From NCBI GenBank assembly GCA_934204655.1, contig CAKPZJ010000036.1:1-20225 (forward strand): a stretch of DNA of 20,225 bases. The letters are read 5' to 3'. The stretch is from an uncultured Prevotella sp. Its GTDB lineage: Bacteria; Bacteroidota; Bacteroidia; Bacteroidales; Bacteroidaceae. Every line of letters begins with the position of its first letter. Position 1 is the first letter of the stretch. Under the pieces are notes generated by a model. The model ran no database searches. It saw only the letters and a list, made by a program, of their open reading frames with translations, and was not told where the DNA came from. Shown here one piece after another: positions 14,570 through 20,225 of the stretch. A program made the translations under genes and the position numbers.

Positions 14570-15984
14570 GAATGTTGAGGATTAAACCCGGCGAGCGCCT
14601 CGTGGCACTGGTGGCACTGGTGGTTATCGCAGCGCTCAACGCGCTGGTCATCGTACATTATTACCCGGAGCTGTCAGCGATGAACGTTAACTATCACGAC
14701 GTGGCTCGCGACACGTTCCACATATCTGGCTTCGACGCCTGGAGCTACTCGGTGGTGTCAGAGTGGAGCGGCTGGCAGTACAACATATACCGCCACCCGC
14801 TGCTGGCCATCTTCATGCTCATACCCTGCCTTATCAACCAGGGGCTGATGGCCCTGACAGGGGTAAACTGTGCCATCTTCGTGGTGGGGGCCATCGAGAT
14901 ATTCTTCGGGTTCTACGCGGCGGTGTTCTTCTTCCGCCTGCTGCGCGAGGTGGTGGCCCTGAGCCGGGCCGATGCCACCCTGCTCACGCTGATGCTGTTC
15001 TCCATGGCCTACATCATGCTCACGGTGATGGTGCCCGACCACTTCAACCTCACCCTGTGTATGATGATGGTGACCCTCTACGTCGCCGGACGACTGATGA
15101 AGGCCGGACGGACGATGAAGCTATGGCACACGGTGGTGCTGTTTGTCTTCATGGCGGGCGTGTCGCTCAACAATGGTATCAAGGTGTTCTTGGCCGCGCT
15201 CTTCACCAACGGCCGACGCTTCTTCAGGCCCCGCTTTCTGCTGTGGGCCGTCATAGTGCCCTCGGCAGCCATCTGGGCCGTGGCCTTGATAGAGTTTCAT
15301 GTGTGGGCAGCACCTTTGGAGGCTGCCGCCAAGGCGAAGATGGAAGCGCGGGATAAGTTTGTACGCGACAGCATCTACATGGCCTACACCGACACGGCCA
15401 CCACGCAGAACCCGGACAGCATACGCATCGGGGTCAACAAGATTATCAAGCGCATGGCCATCGAGAAGTACCGGCGCAACCACGCCAACCCACGCATAGG
15501 CGACCCCATGTCAAAGAAGGGCTTCCTGGCATGGACCGATGCCAGCACGGACCGCTGGCGGAGTATCGTGGAGAACCTGATGGGCGAGTCTATACAGCTA
15601 CACAGACCCCACCTGCTTGAGGACATACTCAAGGACAACCGCCCCATGATAGTTAGCTACGAGCAGGACTACCACTACTGGATAGAGGCCCTTGTGGCGG
15701 CGCTCTTCGCGGCCGGTATCTGGTGCGGACGGCGCAGCAGGTTCTTCTGGATGGCCCTGTCGTGGTGGGCGGCCGACACGGCCATACACGTGGTACTGGG
15801 CTTCGGGCTCAACGAGGTCTACATCATGACCGCGCAGTGGGCCTTCATCATCCCGCTGTCCATGGCTTACCTGCTACGGGCCACCCACGGACGGACGGGC
15901 CTGGCGGTGAGGGGCGCGATAGCCGCGCTGGCCGCCTACCTCATACTCTACAACGGCAGCCTCATCGTGGGCTACCTTATCTGA
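14563..15984 (+). CDS. Polytopic membrane protein of unknown function, GT-C-like (paralogue B; perhaps DUF6080)
   Basis: This 473-aa protein is collinear with the preceding gene product. Shared blocks are 'F.ISGFD..SY.VVSEW' (52-68), 'YNIYRHPLLA' (73-82), 'LMALTGVNCA' (95-104), 'SLNNGIKVFLAALFTNGRRFFRP' (201-223), 'SIVENLMGESIQLH' (334-347), 'GIWCGRRSRFFWMALSWWA' and 'GFGLNEVYIMTAQW' (412-426). The linker before the VENLMGES motif (252-320) is charged but lacks the Gln/Arg/Ala-rich run of paralogue A. The first ATG overlaps the upstream gene by 7 bp; an ATG three codons later is an alternative. A tandem pair fits sequential or heteromeric membrane glycosyltransferases, as with mycobacterial arabinosyltransferases. 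The enzyme class is inferred from topology and context, not from a recognised active site. Confidence 0.8.
   Translation: MLRMLRIKPGERLVALVALVVIAALNALVIVHYYPELSAMNVNYHDVARDTFHISGFDAWSYSVVSEWSGWQYNIYRHPLLAIFMLIPCLINQGLMALTGVNCAIFVVGAIEIFFGFYAAVFFFRLLREVVALSRADATLLTLMLFSMAYIMLTVMVPDHFNLTLCMMMVTLYVAGRLMKAGRTMKLWHTVVLFVFMAGVSLNNGIKVFLAALFTNGRRFFRPRFLLWAVIVPSAAIWAVALIEFHVWAAPLEAAAKAKMEARDKFVRDSIYMAYTDTATTQNPDSIRIGVNKIIKRMAIEKYRRNHANPRIGDPMSKKGFLAWTDASTDRWRSIVENLMGESIQLHRPHLLEDILKDNRPMIVSYEQDYHYWIEALVAALFAAGIWCGRRSRFFWMALSWWAADTAIHVVLGFGLNEVYIMTAQWAFIIPLSMAYLLRATHGRTGLAVRGAIAALAAYLILYNGSLIVGYLI
15564..15602 (+). repeat. 39-bp direct repeat, copy 2 (inside paralogue B)
   Basis: Exact copy of 14155-14193, in the same reading phase and encoding the same residues of paralogue B. 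Bases flanking it on both sides differ between the copies. Confidence 0.9.
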
Positions 15985-16006
15985 CACCAACCTAAAGACA
16001 GCAACC

Positions 16007-16600
16007 ATGACTATGACAGAGCAAGACAAGTGTATGGCCGGGGAGTTGTACAACTGCCACAACGCCATCTTCATAGAGCGCAAGGCAAGGGCCACGGAGT
16101 GGATGCAACGGTATAACGCGCTGCCCTATAACGACCGCGCCCAGCGCTACCATATGCTCTGCGAGCAACTGGGTGGCGTGGGCGACAACGTATCAGTGGC
16201 CGACGGCATTATCATTGGCTTCGGCGACAATATCTATATAGGTAACAACGTGAGCATCAACTACCGCTGTATCCTCAACGACTGCAACACCATCCGCATA
16301 GGCAACGACGTGCTTATAGCGCCTGGCGTGCAGATTAACACGGCCTCGCACCCCGTCAGACTGGCTGAGCGGCTCACCCCGGGATGGCAACCGGGGATGG
16401 CCGAGTACCGGTGGCGCACCTACGCACGGCCCATCACCATAGGCGATGGCTGCTGGATAGGGGCCAACGCCACCATACTGGGCGGTGTAACCATAGGCTG
16501 CGGTGCCGTGGTGGCCGCGGGAGCCGTGGTGACGGCCGATGTGGCGCCCCACACCCTGGTAGGAGGGGTACCGGCCCACATCATCCGTGACGGGATATAA
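16007..16600 (+). CDS. Sugar O-acetyltransferase (hexapeptide-repeat, LacA/Maa/NodL family)
   Basis: This 197-aa cytosolic acetyl-CoA-dependent acetyltransferase is of normal length for the family. The N-terminal helical region (about 7-55, 'CMAGELYNCHNAIFIERKARA') matches the Maa/LacA cap domain. Left-handed beta-helix repeats then run from about 60 to 180: 'IIIGFGDNIYIGNNVSIN', 'IRIGNDVLIAPGVQI', 'ITIGDGCWIGANATILGGVTIG'. The expected catalytic His is at 115 in 'NTASHP', the same number as in E. coli LacA. The C-terminal 'LVGGVPAHIIR' is typical. It is the last gene of the operon, 22 bp after paralogue B, and probably O-acetylates a nucleotide sugar or lipid-linked sugar. Its stop lies only 6 bp from the stop of a convergent gene. 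Confidence 0.92.
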   Translation: MTMTEQDKCMAGELYNCHNAIFIERKARATEWMQRYNALPYNDRAQRYHMLCEQLGGVGDNVSVADGIIIGFGDNIYIGNNVSINYRCILNDCNTIRIGNDVLIAPGVQINTASHPVRLAERLTPGWQPGMAEYRWRTYARPITIGDGCWIGANATILGGVTIGCGAVVAAGAVVTADVAPHTLVGGVPAHIIRDGI

Positions 16601-16606
16601 GCGACG

Positions 16607-16783
16607 CTAACCGAAGGTGTCATCGTCGTAGGGGTTGTCTTCATCCTCCTCGACGATGCCATGGCCGTGCTCGCGGTCGGTGGTGGTCCACCCACCCGAG
16701 GTGGCGGCCATAAGCGGTTCGTTACTTACGCGGATGAGCATGCTCATCGGTGCTATATAGCTGATTTTCTTGATAGTCCTCAT
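16607..16783 (-). CDS. Small peptide (58 aa), Prevotella-type 'YI.P...' peptide with acidic tail
   Basis: A complete ATG-to-TAG reading frame on the minus strand starts 12 nt after the stop of the 1107-aa surface protein, so it is probably in the same transcript. The product has a basic start (MRTIKKISYIAP), then 'EPLMAATSGG' (22-31), a Thr/His/Gly stretch, and a strongly acidic tail with eight Asp/Glu in residues 45-55. This layout recalls the many short Bacteroidales/Prevotella peptides with a 'YI.P' start, a hydrophobic 'LM/LL' segment and a Gly-rich junction. Their function is unknown to me. The TSGG junction could be a cleavage site like that of leader peptides, which is speculative. It is not a fragment of a larger frame. 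Confidence 0.72.
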   Translation of the reverse strand: MRTIKKISYIAPMSMLIRVSNEPLMAATSGGWTTTDREHGHGIVEEDEDNPYDDDTFG

Positions 16784-16795
16784 ATTACTTCCTGC

Positions 16796-19700
16796 TTATT
16801 TTACAACATACTTCTTATTGTTTACGATATACACGCCCTTAGGCAGTGTGGTCAGGGTACAGCCCTCCATACGCACGCCACTGAGGGTGTATATCGGGGC
16901 GTGGGCCGATGGCTGTTCCTGTATAACGCTGATGCCATCGGTGGCACCGGGGGTACCCTCTATGCGCATCTGGAGCTGGGCGGCCGACGCATCGGCAGGC
17001 TCCAGCCAGCAGCGGTAAGCCTTGACGGCATGGGCCGTTGCCGTGTGTACCATGGTGCCGCCATTGAGCATGTACGAGCCGGCCGGCACCTGGGTGGGAC
17101 GGGCATAGCTGCCCCAGAAAGTAAGCGTGCCCGACGCGTCGCTCACAGCGTGGGCCATGGTGGCCGTCTCGTCGGTATAGTCTATACCCGTGGTAACGTA
17201 GATGGGGCCCTCGATAACCGAGGTGATAGTACCTATGGTTACCTCGCTGTTGGCCAGCGGCTCCTTGGTAGGCTTGATGAGATAGGGCGTGTTCTTCAGC
17301 AGATAGATGCCGTCTGTCTCGGCCGTAAAGGGGGTGTAGTATATCCAGCCGTCGGCCACCCTGCTGTACGTGGCGGCCTGGGCCTCGTCGCCAAAGGCTG
17401 CGCGGAACTGGGCCAGGTTCATGCTGACTGGCAGGATGATAGAGTTCCACTTACCGGTGGTGAGTGTACGGCGCAACACCAACTTGGCACCCTCCATCGG
17501 CTGTGTCTCGTCCAGGGTGCGGTCCTCGTCGAGTACCAAGTCGTCTACGCAGCCGTTGCTCCCCACGTCGGGCGTGCCGTCCTGGTCCATGTCGCTCCGC
17601 AGAGCCATGCCGTACAGCTGCAAGTTGGCCAGGGCCGACACCAACTTGACCTGCTTGATGCGCACCTGGTCAAATGGTTTCGTGGGGTTTAGCACGGCAT
17701 AGCCCTGGCCGCCCGTGCCGAGGACATCGGCTCCCAGTACTTTCCAGTTGGTAAGCGTTTCGGCCTCAGCGCCGTCCAGATAGGTGGTAACCTGCAGCCC
17801 CTCGCCCAGGCTTACGCCCAATCCGAGGGCCATGGTATTGGTGACAAGCACCAACTGCTGTCCGGGGTTCACCGTCTTACCCACATTCACGGCAATGGTG
17901 GCTCCGCCGAGGTCTACGCCCAACGGGAAGGTTACCGCAGTGGTAAAGTCGCCGTCAATGAGGTTGCCCAACTTGTCATAGCCATTGCCTATGTTAGCCA
18001 CGGAGAACATCTTGGTGTTGGCCAGGTCTATCGAGGCGTTAGTGGCATCTACCGATACGGGCTGGGCCTCGAACAGCTCGTTATTGGTGGCATTGTCCTG
18101 CGTGGCATCGCTCACGTAGGCGTAATAGATGTTGAGCTGCGACAGGTCGGCCGACAGCACGCCGCTATTGTACAGCACCACCTCGTCAAAGTCGGTACCC
18201 TTAGGCACGCTGATGCTCAGCCTCATCTTGTGGGTATCCTCCTTGCCTATCAGGCCGGCCGATATGGCGTCCCAGTGGGTGGTAACGCCGCCCATGACCT
18301 TTTGCCCGTTCTTATAGAGCTGTATGTTGTAAAGTTTGAGCACCGAGGCATCCAGGCCCGAGGTCTTGGACGACACCACGAAGCCCACGTTCATGGCGTT
18401 GGCTATGCCGTGGCCCAGACTGGAACCGTCTACCGACCGTATGCCCGCGATGCTGCTGTTGGCAGCCAGCGCTATGCCTGGGGTGCGGTAGGCAAAGTCG
18501 GTCAACGCATTGGTGAGCAGGGCCGAGCGGCCCTTGACACCGTCGGCCACCTGCAGCAGCCCGGCTCCGAGCTTGTCGCTCAGCGCATAGCGTACACTGC
18601 CCTCGTGGTTCACCAGCAGGGTCTCGCCATGGGCGGCCGGGTCGTAGCTCTCGGGGGCATAGTGTAGCGTGCTCACCTCGGTGCAGCCATCGGCAGCCGT
18701 GGCAGTAAACTGGTAGTCGCCAGGCACATAGACATCGGTTACCAGCCCAGTGGCCTGGTCTATCTGTACGTGGCTGCCCGTCGGTTCCGAGGTTACGGCC
18801 CACGTCACATTGACCGCCGGATTGTGCTGTAGGTAGAACTCGTTGTCGCATCCGCACACGTTGCGGTCAGAGGTGGCCTCGATGGCGCAGTGGTGCGAGG
18901 CCAGGTCGGGGGCCATGCGCACAAAGGCGTAGTTGACCACGTCGGCACCCACGTTGACCTTGACACCATAGAGTACCAGCTTGACCGAGGTAAAGGCCAC
19001 GGGAGCCTTCATCATAAACTCGGCATCGTGATTGTCGGTCACCAATCCCAGGCGAAGCACGGTGGTAGACACATTGTAGGTTCCCAGCTCCTTGTTGTTA
19101 CGGTCGTAGAAGTGCAAGTCGGCTCCGTTGGCCAGGCCCAGGTGGAGCAGCGAGGGCGAGTTGTACTTGAACCCCACCTCGGTACCTGCGGGAAACGTCT
19201 CCTGTCCATCGGCCGAGCGGGCCACCACGGTGATGGGCAGGTCGGCCCCTAAGCTCAGCACCGCGCCCACACCGTAGCCATTGGTGAGGTCGGCGTCTAT
19301 CACCTTGGCCGTAAGGCTGTTCTGAACTATGTCGGTGGGACTGGCACCGTGGGCTTCCAGGGTTATGGTGCCCCTGCCCTGGTCCTTAGCATAGGCGGCT
19401 ATGCCATGGGTGGCGCTGTTGGTAAGCGTATATTCGTGCGCGCGGCCCACAAAGGCGTACTTGATGTCTATCGAGGTAAGCACGGCGGCATCGACGCCCA
19501 ACTGGTAGAGCTTAATCTCATCAAACTCGGCCGGGGCCGTGGCCACGAGCGACTTGGTGACCATGTCGGAGCCAGGAACCTGTATCAGCGACAGGCCCAG
19601 GCCCGTGATGTCCTGTCCCGCAGTGATAGACTGTAGGCCACCGACGGGCTTTCCGTCGCACAGAAACTGTATCTTGTAAAATTTTACTAAGTCAAGGCCC

Positions 19701-20119
19701 AACAGCTTGGCGTCAGACTTAGCGCAGATGGCGAAACCGGCCTCGGTGCCGGCTGCATAGTGGTAGCGGTGGTCCTTAACACTCACGATGGGGCTACCTC
19801 CCACCGTGACATTGGCCAGACCGGGAAAGACGGAGTAGTCGTCCAGGTTGTCGTTACACAAACAGTCCAGCTGGCTGACACCAGCCACTAACTGGACACC
19901 GTCAAAAAGACTGTTAACAGTACACCCAGGACCCACCAAGGCCCTGCGGTTCGTAAGATAGCGGGCAGCCGACGCATCAGTTTCCTGATATACAACTACC
20001 GGATTACCCCCCCCCGAAAGCATTTGCGCCCTCGGCGCTGACCAAGCATACTCACAGGGAACGGTCAACAACAATGCCAGCACTCCAAGAGCCGACACCG
20101 TCAGTTTCTTGCAACTCAT
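16796..20119 (-). CDS. Large exported surface protein with four divergent repeats, Ig-like domain and Prevotella C-terminal tail
   Basis: This is a 1107-aa protein with an Sec signal peptide (basic MSCKK, hydrophobic 7-20, cleavage near AWSA at 25-28; no lipobox). Four diverged units of about 160-170 residues are visible at about 55-225, 235-402, 510-670 and 685-842. Each has a segment like 'AGTEVGF...' and ends in a strand motif such as 'FDEIKLYQLGV...IKYAFV', 'FTSVKLVLYGV...VNYAFV' or 'FDEVVLYNSGV...IYYAYV'. An Ig/PKD-like domain lies between units 2 and 3 (about 405-490). 'DMDQDGTPD' (843-851) fits a thrombospondin type-3 calcium motif. Residues 880-1065 resemble a domain common in Prevotella surface proteins ('GKWNSIILPVSM'). 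The tail 'YTLSGVRM...LPKGVYIVNN' (1077-1101) is a Prevotella C-terminal type that may serve secretion. Role: adhesion or matrix binding is a guess. Confidence 0.87.
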   Translation of the reverse strand: MSCKKLTVSALGVLALLLTVPCEYAWSAPRAQMLSGGGNPVVVYQETDASAARYLTNRRALVGPGCTVNSLFDGVQLVAGVSQLDCLCNDNLDDYSVFPGLANVTVGGSPIVSVKDHRYHYAAGTEAGFAICAKSDAKLLGLDLVKFYKIQFLCDGKPVGGLQSITAGQDITGLGLSLIQVPGSDMVTKSLVATAPAEFDEIKLYQLGVDAAVLTSIDIKYAFVGRAHEYTLTNSATHGIAAYAKDQGRGTITLEAHGASPTDIVQNSLTAKVIDADLTNGYGVGAVLSLGADLPITVVARSADGQETFPAGTEVGFKYNSPSLLHLGLANGADLHFYDRNNKELGTYNVSTTVLRLGLVTDNHDAEFMMKAPVAFTSVKLVLYGVKVNVGADVVNYAFVRMAPDLASHHCAIEATSDRNVCGCDNEFYLQHNPAVNVTWAVTSEPTGSHVQIDQATGLVTDVYVPGDYQFTATAADGCTEVSTLHYAPESYDPAAHGETLLVNHEGSVRYALSDKLGAGLLQVADGVKGRSALLTNALTDFAYRTPGIALAANSSIAGIRSVDGSSLGHGIANAMNVGFVVSSKTSGLDASVLKLYNIQLYKNGQKVMGGVTTHWDAISAGLIGKEDTHKMRLSISVPKGTDFDEVVLYNSGVLSADLSQLNIYYAYVSDATQDNATNNELFEAQPVSVDATNASIDLANTKMFSVANIGNGYDKLGNLIDGDFTTAVTFPLGVDLGGATIAVNVGKTVNPGQQLVLVTNTMALGLGVSLGEGLQVTTYLDGAEAETLTNWKVLGADVLGTGGQGYAVLNPTKPFDQVRIKQVKLVSALANLQLYGMALRSDMDQDGTPDVGSNGCVDDLVLDEDRTLDETQPMEGAKLVLRRTLTTGKWNSIILPVSMNLAQFRAAFGDEAQAATYSRVADGWIYYTPFTAETDGIYLLKNTPYLIKPTKEPLANSEVTIGTITSVIEGPIYVTTGIDYTDETATMAHAVSDASGTLTFWGSYARPTQVPAGSYMLNGGTMVHTATAHAVKAYRCWLEPADASAAQLQMRIEGTPGATDGISVIQEQPSAHAPIYTLSGVRMEGCTLTTLPKGVYIVNNKKYVVK

Positions 20120-20225
20120 AGAACAAAATAAGTTATAATAAATACTATTTCACTACTGTCCCGTTAAAGTGGACTAATCGCTCTTTGAATTAATTGAAAT
20201 ACAGTCTATTAGGTGGTGTTTAGGA
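20120..20225. other. AT-rich upstream region of the surface-protein gene, at window edge
   Basis: These 106 bases hold no gene I can support. On the minus strand a near-consensus -7 box TTATTTTG (20131-20124; one mismatch to TAnnTTTG) ends 4 nt before the ATG, but no -33 TTTG is seen at the right spacing. The segment GTCCCGTTAAAGTGGAC (20158-20174) has 4-bp inverted ends. It recalls insertion-sequence termini, but only weakly. Confidence 0.4.

Noticed and set aside
16621..16658. 8-bp inverted repeat CATCGTCG/CGACGATG near the convergent stops
   Set aside because: The arms are the Asp/Glu codons of the small peptide's acidic tail, the loop is 22 nt and no T-run follows. Coding constraint explains it.
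20124..20131. -7 promoter box (TTATTTTG) for the surface-protein gene
   Set aside because: It has one mismatch at a key position, no -33 partner, and only 4 nt to the ATG. Too weak to call as a promoter.

Overview
The window looks like chromosomal DNA from a Bacteroidales species, most likely a member of the Prevotellaceae. Three things point that way. The promoters have the Bacteroidetes -7 form TAnnTTTG, and the genes lack Shine-Dalgarno sequences. A large surface protein ends in the 'LSG...LPKGVYIVN' tail common in Prevotella. A tiny downstream gene looks like the short Prevotella peptides that carry a 'YI.P...' start and an acidic tail. The coding DNA is GC-rich and the gene starts and intergenic regions are AT-rich.

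Layout. At the left edge a tRNA-Asn (minus strand, cut by the window edge) is divergent from a secreted S41 C-terminal processing protease (229-1887). A tight cluster for cell-surface glycan synthesis follows on the plus strand. It contains a Wzx-type flippase (1945-3378), a GT2 glycosyltransferase (3383-4372), a two-domain fusion of a fucosyltransferase-like enzyme and a GT2 enzyme (4369-6132), and a further glycosyltransferase (6134-7042). A 264-bp gap with several inverted repeats ends this block. A new -7 box then appears to start a nearly gap-free operon running to 16600. It encodes a phosphoethanolamine-transferase-like membrane enzyme, two acyltransferase-3 membrane enzymes, a UbiA-family polyprenyl-phosphate phosphoribosyltransferase homologue, a HAD phosphatase, a GtrA-family membrane protein, two paralogous large membrane proteins of unknown function, and a hexapeptide-repeat O-acetyltransferase.

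The most interesting part is 11290-15984. A phosphoribosyltransferase of the mycobacterial Rv3806c type, a HAD phosphatase, a GtrA-type putative flippase and a tandem pair of polytopic proteins with GT-C-like features lie in pathway order with overlapping or 4-bp junctions. I read this as a candidate lipid-linked pentofuranose pathway: polyprenyl-P plus PRPP gives polyprenyl-P-ribose-5-P, then polyprenyl-P-ribose, which is flipped and transferred to a periplasmic glycan or protein. It would be a Bacteroidetes counterpart of part of mycobacterial arabinan synthesis. No DprE1/DprE2-like epimerase is present in the window, so ribose is the simplest prediction. The neighbouring EptA-like, AT3 and O-acetyltransferase genes suggest the same envelope glycan is also decorated with phosphoethanolamine and acyl groups.

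The right end is on the minus strand and converges on the operon with only 6 bp between stop codons. It holds a 1107-aa exported surface protein (16796-20119) built from four divergent repeats, an Ig-like domain and a Prevotella-type C-terminal region, followed 12 nt later by a 58-aa peptide gene (16607-16783). No gene-free stretch exceeds 300 bp. No CRISPR array, rRNA or complete mobile element was seen.
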